Notes: generated by a model not told the origin, from the letters alone. Counted from the stretch's first letter, positions 22,762-33,415 are shown. The stretch: 64,000 nucleotides of DNA from Mesomycoplasma ovipneumoniae SC01 (GCF_000218525.1 NZ_AFHO01000010.1:61493-125492), one strand, 5' to 3'. Numbers and translations are program-made.

Positions 22762-24135
22762 ATGAAAAAATTTTCAGAAATTTTTGTCAAATATTCCAAT
22801 AAATTCGAATCAAATAGGATAACAATTGAACCTGTCTTTTTTGACTCACAAATCCCAATGCTATTAAAAGAAGATCTTGCAATCACTGAATATCTTGGCC
22901 AAAATAAAGCATATATTAATTTAGGTTCGCGCACAAAAGAATTTACACCTTCAAGATTTCGAAAAATCGCACAAAAACTAGCTAATTACCCACGAGATAT
23001 CCAAATTGATTTTGATAAATTTCCAAATAGCTTCCTTCGTTATTTAATTGAAGTTGTTGCTTTTGTTCGTTCTGATATTTTTTCGCTAAGAGCAGAATAT
23101 GATAAACAGCGAGCAAAATATCGTGATATTTTAGTTGTCTCAAGTTATTTAGAAGAATTAAAACCAATAATTAATAAATACCAAATAATAAATAATGCCG
23201 TAAATTATGCTCGATATTACCAAAATATCCCGCCAAACATTGCCTCTTCTGAGTTTTTAGCAGCTGAAATACAGAAAAAAATTTCACAAAACCCTAAATT
23301 AACTGTTAAGGTTCTTGGTGAGTCAGAAATTCGTAAATTAGGGATGAATTTACTTTTGGCTGTAAATCGTGGCTCAACTTATGATGCAAAACTTGTTGTT
23401 ATTTCTTATGAAGGACTGCCAGGAAGTCAATATAAAACTGCCTTTGTTGGAAAGGGGATAACTTTTGACTCTGGTGGATATAATATAAAAACTGGTATGT
23501 ATATGAATGACATGAAATACGACATGTCTGGGGCAATAATTTGTGCTGCTGCTATTGATGCGCTTTCAAAATTTAATCCGCTAGCTAATGTTGTTGCCGT
23601 TTTACCACTAACAGACAACCGCCTAAATGGTGATGCAAATACACCTGATTCAGTTTGAAAATCAAAAAACGGTAAAACTGTTGAAATTAACAATACTGAT
23701 GCCGAAGGTCGTTTGATTTTAGCAGATGCAATTACATATGCAATTCGTGAAGAAAATGCAACCGAAATTATTTCAGTAGCAACTCTAACAGGAGCAATTC
23801 GCGTTGCTCTTGGCGAAACTTTTACTGGCGCCTTTGCTAATGATGACAAACTTTGAAAAAGTTTTAACGAAGCATCAAAAGAAGCTGGTGAATTAATTTG
23901 AAGAATGCCACTACATTTAGATTTTGCCCAAAATATTCGTGACTCAAAAGTGGCTGATCTAAAAAACACTGATTTTTCAGGTAAAGCTGGTTCATCATCT
24001 GCTGCAATGTTTATTGCTGAATTTGTCGAAGACAAACCATTTCTTCATTTAGATATTGCCGCAACCGCCTTTGTTCACAACCTTCCAACTGGCGTAATGG
24101 TTAAAACTCTTGTTGAATACATTTTAACAAAATAA
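22762..24135 (+). CDS. pepA: Leucyl aminopeptidase (M17 family)
   Basis: A 457-residue M17 metallo-aminopeptidase releasing N-terminal residues from peptides in the cytoplasm. The metal-binding blocks are plain: [16 protein letters not shown] (Lys and first Asp), MKYDMSGA, and [13 protein letters not shown] (Asp, Glu, catalytic Arg). The C-terminal block ends [15 protein letters not shown] and [15 protein letters not shown]. In mycoplasmas, which import peptides, this enzyme supplies amino acids. The gene is alone, with an AT-rich 175-base upstream region and a terminator just after its stop. Confidence 0.95.
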
Positions 24136-24159
24136 AAAGTCTAAATTAGTCTCATTAAA

Positions 24160-24187
24160 AAAAAATAGCGATTGCTATTTTTTTTAT
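24160..24187. terminator. Terminator between pepA and the nuclease gene
   Basis: AAAATAGC and GCTATTTT pair around GATT and sit between an A run and T8. Suits both convergent genes. Confidence 0.8.
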
Positions 24188-24312
24188 TATTTTTTAACTG
24201 TTTTTAGTTAGTTTTAACTTGTTTAAAATAGTACTAATTAAATTATTCTTGCCTATAAGCTAGCAACCACAGTCCAAAAATAGAATTTCAAAACATAAAA
24301 AAACGCTTTAAT

Positions 24313-27300
24313 TTATTTAGTTTTTTTCTTTTTGCCAAAGAAAATTTCAAAATAAATCTCGAATATTTGCTCAGTTCTTTTATTAATTAGTTTTTCAATT
24401 TTTTCAAAATCCTCTTTATATTTTTCAAGATTTTTATGATTCTTATCAGCGGGATCAATTTCATAATAAAGACCTTTAGACCCGTCTTTTGGACAAAGAC
24501 TTTCTAATTTAGAATTTCCGTTTTTATCAACCGCGCCTTGAATCAAAACATCTTGTATATTTTGGCAGATTGGTTCAGAATTTTTATTTTGCTTTCTTGA
24601 ATTAGTATCTTTATGAAGGAGTATTAAGTTTCCGATTTTTTGTACTATTTTATTATACTTTTCTTGGTAACTTTTGTCGTTATTTATCAAAAATCCTATA
24701 TTATAATCTTTGCTAGGTTTTTGTGGAAAAAAGTGATCAACTGAAATAGGATCGTCTGTGTTATTGTATAAATTCGTTAATTGACTTGTAAATTCAGTCT
24801 CAAAATGTTTTTTATATTTTGGATGAATTTCTCCATTATTTCTAAGGCTAATTCGAACTCTCAAAATAACATTTTTTTTTAAATTTTTATCATTTTTGCC
24901 TTCTTTATCTATGAAGGGTATAAAATTTTCAAAATTAACATCATCACTTGCATTTGTCGGTGATTCTACTAATTTGTGATAAAGTTCATTGTCATTTTTT
25001 AAAAAACTTGGATTATTTTTTTGCTGCGACAACATCGTATAGATTGGTTTTCTTAATGATTTGCTACGAAAATTGCTGTAATAAATAATTTTAGACTTTT
25101 CAATTTGAAATAAAACAGAACTAAATAACTCTAAATTTTCTTTTTTCTCGGTCAAGTCTAGGTTACCGTCAAAAATCTCAAATTCCTTTATTGCACTTTG
25201 TATTATTAATGAATACGGGTTGTTGGCACCTTTTTTTGAAATCGTATTGATTTGTGAATTTATAAACGCTAGCTCATTTCTATGAATTATTTCTTTAAAT
25301 TTTTGGATTAAAACTTTTATGCTGTCGTTGTCAGTTATATCTTTTTTACTTGATAAAAAATTTATGTGTCCGACATATGCATATTCAAAAACTAATATCT
25401 TTTTAACAAATTCTTCTAGCGTTTCTTTAGTTAATGCCTTGTTATTTGTTCATTTATTTAATAAATTATCAAGTTGTTGGTATAAGGAAAATAAATTATT
25501 CTCTGTATTTTGGGTATTGAATTCATCCTCAATAAAATATTGTTGATTTTGTAAAAATGCCCCTAGTTTCTTTTTATTTTCTTTTTCTCCACCAAAATAT
25601 TGTTGTATCAGTTTGATGTATGGAATTTGTTCTTGTTGGGATTCTTCATTTACCCTAGAGGTAATTAAATCAACCACATCAATTGGTTTTGATTGAACAT
25701 TTATACTAATAAAAAGTTTTGCAAATTGCTTATCTTTAATTTCCGAAATTCTAATTAATGTTAATAAAATCTTTTTCAGAATAAAATTTGTAAAATCATT
25801 TATTCAGTCTACTGAGTTTTTATTAGTTTTAATTTCTAATAATTTTTTTAAAATTTTTTGTATATTTCTGGAAAAAATAGTGTTGTCCATTTTTTCATTA
25901 TTTTTAAAAAAATTTAGCAAAGTGGTATATTGGCTATTGTTTTTAGAAAAGTTTACTAATATTTTGCTTATTGTTTGATAAATGCTAGACTGTTCTAAAA
26001 ATATATTTTCGTCAGGATGGCTTGCCATCTTTAGTATACTGATCAAAATTAAGAGAATAGAAACTGTTCTTTGCTGCCCATCAACAATTCAAAACCCTTC
26101 GCTTGCTTTTTTTTCTGCAAAAATAATTGTGTTTAAAAACAAAAAATCTTCTTTAGTATCAAACTCTTTGAAAATTAAGTCAAAAAAATTTGCTATTAGA
26201 CCAGGATCTCAAGTATAATTTCTTTGAAAAAAGGTAAATAGATTTTGTATTCATGAAATTTTTGTAAATATTCTTGTACTGTTATTGTTTCTGAAGACAC
26301 ATTTTTGCTTTTTTCTCTGACTAAATTAATATTATTATCATTTTTTTTGTAATCTTCTTTTATTTCAGCCTTCATTATTTCATTAATCCAGCTTTTATTT
26401 ATAGAAGTTTTACTTTTTGTTGGTTCATCATCTTCGCCTACATCTTCATCTTCGTCTTCATGTTCGTCTTCATCTTTCACATCGATAGCTTCAAATTCAT
26501 CTTTCATATCAAGAACTTCGCTATTATTTTTATTTAGTTTTTCATCTTTTATTACTAAATCTTCTGTGTTAATGAATTTAGACTCATTATTTTTTATTTT
26601 ATTGTTAACTACTAAATTTTGGGAATTTTGAATTTCACCCTTTTCTAAAATTTCTATTGTTTTTTGTAGATAATTTTCTATTTTGCTTATGAGGTTGTTT
26701 CTTTCTTTATCACCTTTTATATCTTTCATTATTGGTATTCAAAGGCTACCGAAACTTTCAATAGCACCTTTTATAACAGCATCATTTTTACCACTATTTT
26801 TTACTAAAATTTCTTTATATTTGCTATTAAGATACAAACCATCAAAAGATAAAAGTAAATTAAAACAAATTGAATTTAATTTTTTATCAATCGCTTTGTT
26901 TGCTTTTTTGAATGAAGATATAAATTTTTCAAATAAATCTAAAGCGATATTTTTAATATGATCATGCCTAAAAGTTGAATTTCCATCTCATTCATCACGA
27001 TTCTGTTTATAAAAATTGGCTAAATCCTTGGTAATCTTAAGCCTAATAAGAGAATTATCTTTTTCATTCATAGATACAATTTTAAGACTTTCAAGTATGA
27101 CAACACGTTGACGAAGTGTTGTCCAGGATATGTGTTTTTTTACTTGGATATCTTTAGTAGTAATTTTTTCGTGTGCAAATTTTGAACAAGCAACTATTTT
27201 ATTATTATCTTCTACTTTATAATCTAAATACCTTTTGTTGATTATTGGACCTAAATCTTCTATAAAAGGTTTGATATATGCGAATATAGCAGTACCAATG

Positions 27301-27365
27301 CTTCATGGCCTTAAGTTATTATTTTTTGCAAAATTTCCATTTTGATTAGCTTTTTTCTTCGCCAT
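24313..27365 (-). pseudogene. DUF262/DUF1524 (GmrSD-like) nuclease, split by one frameshift
   Basis: It starts MAKKKANQNG at 27365. An uncharacterised N-terminal region of about 370 residues ends in an acidic linker (EDEHEDEDEDVGEDDE, near residues 295-312). A DUF262 domain follows: YKIYLPFF, then QRNYTWDPGLIANFF in the next frame, the hallmark WIVDGQQRT near 26080 and LFISINVQSKPIDVVDLI near 25700. The C-terminus is DUF1524 with the HNH-type VDHFFPQ near 24735. The frame is lost in the A6 tract at 26227-26232; one more A joins the halves. DUF262/DUF1524 proteins are NTP-dependent nucleases, many acting on modified DNA. It starts 17 bases after the methyltransferase stop codon with AAGGAG. 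It could be a true pseudogene, phase-variable, or a base-calling error. Confidence 0.75.
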
Positions 27366-27382
27366 AATTCTCCTTGTCGATC

Positions 27383-28576
27383 TTATAAATTAAATTTATT
27401 AGGGCTTCTAAAATTGTTACTATAATAGAATTTCCTGGCTTGGCGATATAATGATTCTTTTGTTAATATATTTTTTGAAATTAAAGGCTCTAGCTTTTCA
27501 AAGTCACTATTTTCAAAACCCATTAATTTAAAGGCTTCACGATTTGAGATAAAACGATAATTAAGTTTTTTTTCTAAAATATTTTCGAGCTTAATAATTC
27601 CGGTATTTGGATTTCTGTCTTGCTTGGTTGTCAAGGTTCTAATAATAAAATTTTTTGACTCATTAATTTTTTCAGCTTTTTCAACCATCTTAATCCGGGA
27701 CGGAGTCGCATTAATTAAAAACCTAGTATTTTCACTATTTTTTGAATCAAAGTTAAAAATTGATTGAAAAATTTGCTTCCTTTTATGCAAATTGGCCGAA
27801 ATATCTTGACCTAAATTTAAGATATATTTTTTAAATTCTAAGTCGCTGGCAAAAGGTGTTTTTATTTCTTTTAGAAAACTAACAGCAAAAACTCGATTTC
27901 TTTTTTGAATTGAGCCAAAATTGAGTCCATTTAATGTTGCAGTAAAGGTTTTATAACCTTCGTTTTCCAAAGTCTCTTTTCACCTTTTATATTGATTAAT
28001 AAATTTTTTTGATATTAAATTAGGCACATTTTCCATTAAAAGATACTTTGGCTTAACTTTCATTCCCTTAATTAGTGAATAAACATTTCAAATAAGCGAA
28101 CTTGTTGAATTTTTATCAAAAATACCGTTAGCACGGCCCATATTAGCAATCGAAAGACCTTGGCATGGAAAAGAATAAGTAATCAAATCAGGGCTTAAAA
28201 GGTTAATATAACCAAGATCTAAATTTTTAATTGACCCTAAATTATTACTTTTGATAATTGAAGCCACAAGAATTTTTTTAAAAGTTAAACCTTTTCTTGT
28301 TATTTGTGAAGGTCTTTTTGAATCTAGAGACAATTCAAAATTTTTTAAAAAAAAATTTATTTTTTCTGGTGAACTAAGTTGATTTTCTTTTAAAATTTTA
28401 TCAACATCAGACAAAACATTATGATGGATTTGAGCATATGTAATAATTGATCGAGCATCTCAATCAATTGTGGCAACAATTTCAAAAAATTTTTTCTTGC
28501 CTTTTTCAAAATTAGCAATAGCTTTTGCTTGCGCCCCAATTCCAGAAAAGGTTTCTAATACCTTAATCCTAGACAT
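27383..28576 (-). CDS. DNA cytosine-C5 methyltransferase
   Basis: A 397-residue m5C methyltransferase. Motif I is ETFSGIGAQ (residues 8-16), the catalytic Cys138 is in SFPCQGLS (motif IV), ENVPNL is motif VI (near residue 180), GSIQKRNRVFAVS is motif VIII, and NREAFKLMGF is motif IX. The variable region between VIII and IX should set the target sequence, which I cannot read. The ATG at 28576 has AAAGGATTTCT before it. It is the first gene of a two-gene operon with the DUF262 nuclease. A (TA)13 tract lies 37 bases upstream of the start, in the promoter or leader. Confidence 0.92.
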
Positions 28577-28613
28577 TAGAAATCCTTTTTGTTTGGGTTT
28601 TATTAATGTTAAC

Positions 28614-28639
28614 TATATATATATATATATATATATATA
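28614..28639. repeat. (TA)13 dinucleotide tract upstream of the methyltransferase
   Basis: Thirteen TA units flanked by AAC and GTT, so the whole block is palindromic. It lies 37 bases before the methyltransferase ATG and could change promoter spacing or leader length by slippage. Confidence 0.9.
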
Positions 28640-28755
28640 GTTCCAAAATTAACAATTTTTATCATATTAGTAAATTATACACAGTATATTGAACTTTTTT
28701 GGAAAAATAGCCTAATATCAAATATTTTTTTATTATGAACTAAAGCGTGGAGTGT

Positions 28756-29020
28756 TTATAATTTTGAAACTACAGATTTAATTTCTTGATAAGTATCTAA
28801 ATCAATAAGTCTAAAAAACGGGGTTAATTTGCCGTTTTTTAATTTTTCGCCCCTATACAAGCCAACAATTTTGTTTTTATAAAATAGAGGGGAACCTGAC
28901 GAACCTTGCGTGTAGCTGATATCTTGAATAAAAACATTTTCTTTAGCCAATTCAACAGTTTTGTCATTTACATAAAATAATGTTTTTAATGTTTTAGGCT
29001 TAAAATCTTCGTTTAAGTGC
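28756..29020 (-). pseudogene. 3' fragment of a trypsin-like serine protease gene
   Basis: About 88 codons open to TAA at 28756-28758, with no ATG at the upstream end. The fragment contains QGSSGSPLFYKNKIVGLYRG, the Ser nucleophile block of a chymotrypsin-fold protease (GSSGS) followed by the strand after it. It corresponds to the C-terminal sixth of a DUF31-type protease such as the one at 8568-10442. The homology stops abruptly near 29020, where the upstream cassette of the next gene (reading the other way) begins, so the rest was probably removed when that cassette and gene arrived. His and Asp of the triad are missing; inactive. Confidence 0.65.
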
Positions 29021-29031
29021 GTGAGAAACCT

Positions 29032-29221
29032 AGGCTTATAATACTAAAATATGAGTAAAATAAGGATTTTTTTAAGCATTTGATGTTTGTATAATTCTTA
29101 TATTTTTATGGTATAATAAATTATACAATTTTCTATAACGGGTGGAAATTAGGGCATATTAATTAATATTCATAACTGTATATTAAAAAAGGCTAAATAT
29201 CCGTTATTTAATTAATTTAAA
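29032..29221 (+). promoter_or_regulatory. Shared upstream cassette, copy 1
   Basis: GGCTTATAATACTAAAATA opens a block of about 100 bases that also precedes 30671 and, in part, 40252. The -10 is TATAAT (29112-29117), extended by TATGG. The leader downstream has complementary segments ATAACGG (29135-29141) and CCGTTAT (29201-29207) and no Shine-Dalgarno next to the ATG. Confidence 0.6.
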
Positions 29222-30340
29222 ATGAACACAAAATTGAATTATGATAATTCCACAAAATTTATAATACTTTTTTTATTGTCAATTTTTAAAACAATAATTT
29301 TTGTTATATATCTTATTTTAAATAGTATTAGTGGTGTTGGCAACAAACCAATAACTTTATCGGATCCACAAACGCCAATTGAAAGATTAAACGCTACAAT
29401 GCTTGCTGTATTTGTAGTTTTACTTTTTTCCTCATTGGGTTTGCGTATCTTTTTTGCCCGAAATTTAATGAATGATGAAGTCTTTAGACAAACTGGGCTA
29501 GATGTTAAGCAATATTCGATTGGTTTTAAGTTTATTCCTTTAATTACTTCAATTTTATTAATTACTAAGTCACTTAGAGACAAAATTTCAATTGGTAATG
29601 ATTGAACTACAAGGCAATTAATACTTAAATGAAAAATCATTAACTTTATTAAGGATTTGGTTGTTCTTCTTTGACTTTCCTCGATTGTACTTGCTATTGT
29701 TTCGTTAATTCTTCGCTTTGTCCTAGGTAATACAATGCTTGAAGAATTTAATGAGGTTGTGCTTATAATAATCTTTGTTGGGATTTTCTATTTTTTAATT
29801 CCATTTTATTTTTTAGCTTCCTATTCTCTTAAAATATACAGATTAATCAATAAAAGAGAAAAAACTTATTGGGAATCAGCTAGTTACGTTTTTTTCATGC
29901 CATTTTTTTACTTCAATGCTTGAAAAAATATTTTGAGACTTTCTAAAAAATTAAAAATTAGAGAAAATACACTAGCAAGTCAAAATGAAGTAAAAACACA
30001 AGTAATTAATAACCAAATTAGTCGACAATTTTATCAATTTACAATTGTAAAAAATATATTCTATTTAAATTTTGTTATAGTTTTTACAGTAACAATATCA
30101 CTAGCTATAACTAAAAGTGAAATTTTTCGCAACCCTGGCGTTGCTCTAATTTTCTTTCATTTATTTAATGTTTCGACTATGACTTACCTTATATACATTG
30201 GACCACGTTATTTAGCAGATTCTGTTAACATAAATTCCAAACGAACTTCACTAATTTTATATATTTTAGACATTTTTGTGCCTATAGTTTCAATTTATAA
30301 CCTAATAAAATATAAGCAAAACAAGACTATTTTAGTTTAA
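29222..30340 (+). CDS. Multipass membrane protein, tandem paralogue 1
   Basis: A 372-residue integral membrane protein with about eight hydrophobic segments: residues 12-38, 58-80, 100-118, 145-165, 178-200, 215-235, 280-302 and 312-330, with a final one near 345-362. Charged loops include KLKIRENTLASQNEVKT. No transporter or enzyme motif recognised. The gene is followed by a near-identical-length paralogue at 30671 and by a 3' remnant of a third copy at 33310. The most divergent stretch between copies is residues 38-60, a predicted outer loop. No Shine-Dalgarno sequence lies before the ATG; translation may depend on the structured leader. Trp is TGA or TGG. Confidence 0.75.
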
Positions 30341-30385
30341 ATTAGTAGATTTTTTTTTTTTTTTGTTTAAATCAATTAAAATAAA

Positions 30386-30417
30386 ATTCAGACAGGCTAA
30401 CTAAATCCTGTCAGAAT
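30386..30417 (+). terminator. Hairpin terminator after membrane paralogue 1
   Basis: ATTCAGACAGG pairs with CCTGTCAGAAT (one A-A mismatch). The same hairpin follows paralogue 2 and the third remnant, so it is part of the duplicated unit. Confidence 0.7.
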
Positions 30418-30479
30418 CCCTTTTTGATAATTCAAATTTGCTGGTTATAATGATGGCGCAAGAAACAGGTAAAAAACGA

Positions 30480-30670
30480 AGGCTTATAATACTAAAATAT
30501 CAGTAAAATAAGGATTTTTTAAGCATTTGATGTTTGCATAATTCTTATATATTTATGGTATAATAAATTATACAGTTTTCTATAACGGGGGTAAATAGGG
30601 TAAATTAATTAACATTCATAAGTGTATATTAAAAAAAGGCGTAAATATCCGTTATTTAATTAATTTAAAA
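30480..30670 (+). promoter_or_regulatory. Shared upstream cassette, copy 2
   Basis: Nearly identical to 29032-29221: GGCTTATAATACTAAAATA, then TATGG plus TATAAT at 30559-30564, then a leader with ATAACGG (30582-30588) and CCGTTAT (30649-30655) enclosing about 60 bases. Confidence 0.6.
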
Positions 30671-31789
30671 ATGAACGCAAAATTTAATTATGATAATTCC
30701 ATAAAATTTATATTACTTTTTTTATTGTCGATTTTTAAAACAATAATTTTTATTGTAAATATTATTTTATATGGTATTAGCGGTGTTGATGGCAAACTAA
30801 CAACTGGAGTGGATTCGGCAACACCAGGAAGACCAAATAATCCAATGCTTCTTATATTTATAGGTTTATTTGTTTTGTCATTGGTTTTTCGTATCTTTTT
30901 TGTTCGAAATTTAAGTAATGATGAAGTCTTTAAGCAATCTGGGCTAGATGTTAAGCAATATTTGATTGGTTTTAAGTTTATTCCTTTAATTACTTCAATT
31001 ATATTAATTACTAAGTCATATAAAGACAAAACTCCAATTAGTAATGATTTAACCACAAGGCAATTAATACTTAAATGAAAAATCATTAACTTTGTTAAGG
31101 ATTTGATTGTTCTTTTTTGGGTTTTCTCAATTGTATTTGCTATTGTTTCGTTAATTCATTATCTTCGCTTTGGTTCAGATAATACAATGTTTGAACAATT
31201 AAGGGACGCTTTGATTATAATCTTTATTGGGTTTTTTTATCTTTTAATTCCGTTTTATCTTTTGGCTTCCTATTCTCTTAAAATATATAGATTAATCAAG
31301 AAAAGAGAAAGAACCTATTGGAAATCAGCTAGTTACGTTTTTTTCATGCCATTTTTTTACTTCAAAGCTTGAAAAAATGTTTTAAGACTTTCTAAAAAAT
31401 TAAAAATTAGAGAAAATACACTAGCAAGTCAAAATGAAGCAAAAACACAAGTAATTAATAATAAAATTATTCGACAATTTTATCAATTTACAATTGTAAA
31501 AAATATATTCCATTTAATTTTTCTTATAGTTTTTACAGTAACAATGTGGCTAGTTATAACTAAAAATGAAATTCTTCATAACACTGCTGTTAGTATAATT
31601 TTGTTTAATTTCTTTAATATTTCGACTATGACTTACCTTTTATACATTGGACCCCGTTATTTAGCAGATTCTGTTAATATACATTCCAAACGAACTCGAC
31701 TAATTTTATATATTTTAGACGTTTTTGTGCCTATAGTTTCAATTTATAACCTAATAAAATTTAAACAAAACAAGACTATTTTAGTTTAA
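30671..31789 (+). CDS. Multipass membrane protein, tandem paralogue 2
   Basis: A 372-residue protein of the same length and layout as the one at 29222, starting MNAKFNYDNSIKF. The C-terminal third is almost unchanged (RYLADSVN, then RLILYILDVFVPIVSIYNL), while residues 40-62 differ clearly (GVDGKLTTGVDSATPGRPNN against the copy-1 loop). The upstream cassette and downstream terminator are duplicated with it, so the whole transcription unit was copied. Diversity concentrated in one outer loop is typical of surface-exposed proteins. The function is unknown. Confidence 0.75.
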
Positions 31790-31824
31790 ATTTTAGTACT
31801 TTTTTGTTTTAATTAATTAGAATA

Positions 31825-31860
31825 AAATTCAGACAGGCATTGGTGAGCCTGTCTGAATTT
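31825..31860 (+). terminator. Hairpin terminator after membrane paralogue 2
   Basis: AAATTCAGACAGGC and GCCTGTCTGAATTT form a perfect 14-bp stem around eight bases. Same hairpin family as at 30386 and 33416. Confidence 0.8.
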
Positions 31861-31979
31861 CTAATATTTCGAGTTTCCTAGTTTGATGATGTAATCTTAA
31901 AAAAGTGTGCTGGTTTAGTTTATTCACCCTTTTTATTTTAATTTTAAAAAAAATTTTTTGTCTTATGTGTTACAAAAAA

Positions 31980-32447
31980 TTAATCAAGAGAATCTTCAAT
32001 AATTTCTTTTCCTGACTTTGAAATAAATGATCTAAGCATAATAAGATAAATTATACTAATTAAAGGAATAAAAATTGCAACAATAGAAAGTCCGAAAATT
32101 AGCTTAAACTTTGAAATAAAGTGAGCATTTTTTAGGTTCATTCGCATTGGTAGATCATTTAATTTAAAAGGGGAAATAATTAATAAAATTCAGTAAACAA
32201 ATGATAATACACACCAAAAACCAAGCATTACAAGTACAAACGTAGCTGCTTCTAAAATTGCTGAGAAAGCTTTTTTAGCATCTTCTGGGCCGGTGCTGCC
32301 CTGACCTGCACCAACAGCACCTGCAGCAAAAAATACAATAATTGTTATAACACCTAAAGCAAATTTAACTATACGAATAATTAATAATATATTTGCTCAT
32401 GATTTAGTTGATTTTAATAATTGAGCGGTATTGTTTTGATAAGCCAT
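31980..32447 (-). CDS. Small membrane protein, duplicate of the gene at 12047-12514
   Basis: A 155-residue protein, MAYQNNTAQLLKSTKSWAN at the N-terminus and KSGKEIIEDSLD at the end, with three membrane segments. It is intact and has the same AGGAGG before the ATG as its paralogue. The first loop is diverged and Gly/Ala-rich (GAVGAGQGSTGPEDAKK). Its divergent neighbour, the nadE copy, is broken, so only this half of the duplicated pair appears to be kept in working order. That suggests selection on the membrane protein. The 3' sequence up to about 31921 is also shared with the original locus, including half of the terminator hairpin. Confidence 0.75.
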
Positions 32448-32540
32448 CTATATCCTCCTAGAAAAATTGTATATTATATATGAAATTTATACTAAAAAAA
32501 TTATTTTTGCACTATAATCATACAAGAAATTATTCTAATT

Positions 32541-32853
32541 ATGAAAAATAAAGAACAAATAAATAATTATATAAATTATATTATAGAATGAATTCGCCAA
32601 GAAGTAAAAAAAGCAAATAAAAAAGGAGTGATTTTTGGTATTTCTGGTGGAGTTGACTCTGCACTTGTTTCATTTTTAGGAAAAAAGCTTTCCCTAATTC
32701 GCATTTAGGTCTTATTATGCCTATTCGTGATATGAGTGGCGAAAAACTAATATTGACCAATTAGTCAAAAAATTTGAAATTTACACTAAGGAAATTAACT
32801 TAAGTTCAACTTTACAAAACTTAAAAGACTTGTTTAGTCTTAAAAACCAACTG
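32541..32853 (+). pseudogene. Broken 5' fragment of a second nadE
   Basis: It reads MKNKEQINNYINYIIEWIRQ and FGISGGVDSALVSFLGKK like nadE at 11215-11955. A one-base deletion in the A run before GCTTTC then throws the frame to TAG, and a second single-base loss lies in the following DMS block. Homology ends at about 32853 in AAAAACCAACT, where the mobile-element interior resumes. The last 120 or so codons of nadE are absent. It cannot make an NAD synthetase. Confidence 0.88.
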
Positions 32854-33309
32854 GGAAAAATCATAAAAAAAATACAACTGCTATTTAAACTCAACGCAAA
32901 AAGAAAACTCGTTTTAATTTGCATTGAGCCTAAAAAAACATATGAAGTTTTGAAAGAACAATAACCAAAAGCCCTAAATTTATATAGATTTCTAAACGGG
33001 TAAATTTAAGGCATTCCATCATATTTAATAATATAATGGATAATTTGCATTTTCTGATTTTATCATGCAAAAAACATAATTAATTCCCCCTTAATTCAAT
33101 ATCAAAATTTATTAATTTATTCTTAGTGAAAGTTATTATAACAGAAAATTTTTTTTAGACCAAACATTTTTTTTTTTTTTTTTACAAAAGGTTAATTTCA
33201 AAATAATAAAGATTAAGGTTTGACCGTCAAAAAACACGGATTTACAGTTATTTTTGCGTATTTATACTCACTAAAAAGTGAATTTCTCCATCAAGCCGGC
33301 AAACCCAGG

Positions 33310-33381
33310 AGACATTTTTGTGCTACAGTTTCAATTTGTAACCTAATAAAATATAGACAAAACAAGACTATTTTAGTTTAA
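33310..33381 (+). pseudogene. 3' remnant of a third membrane-protein copy
   Basis: Begins right at the element B boundary with AGACATTTTTGTGCT. It matches the last 22 codons of the paralogues at 29222 and 30671, apart from a one-base loss that breaks the frame. It is followed by the same downstream sequence and terminator. Element B therefore sits against, or replaced most of, a third tandem copy. Confidence 0.75.
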
Positions 33382-33415
33382 ATTTTAGTATTTTTTTGTT
33401 TTAATTCGTTGAATA

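Larger units (their letters stand above)
31868..33309 (-). mobile_element. Element copy B carrying a duplicated chromosomal segment
   Basis: The ends TTCGAGTTTCCTAGTTTGAT (31868) and, at the other side, AAGTGAATTTCTCCATCAAG with CCCAGG (33309) match the ends of copies A and C. The terminal hairpin, promoter (ATTATA on the plus strand at 33135-33140), poly-T17 (33167-33183), Shine-Dalgarno and both covarying stems lie between 32859 and 33255. About 75 bases of the usual interior are replaced by 31921-32853, an inverted copy of the nadE/membrane-gene region at about 11650-12583. The reading direction of its transcription unit is minus. No target duplication is visible. Confidence 0.65.

Noticed and set aside
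23427..24035. Long minus-strand open frame opposite the aminopeptidase
   Set aside because: It lies wholly within the clearly coding M17 gene; its protein has no recognisable features and is a by-product of the other strand's codon pattern.
28614..28639. TA tract as a hairpin terminator
   Set aside because: It is palindromic, but pure TA gives a weak stem and no T run follows; slippage is the more useful reading.
32541..32853. Second functional nadE
   Set aside because: Two single-base deletions and loss of the 3' half; only the original at 11215-11955 is intact.
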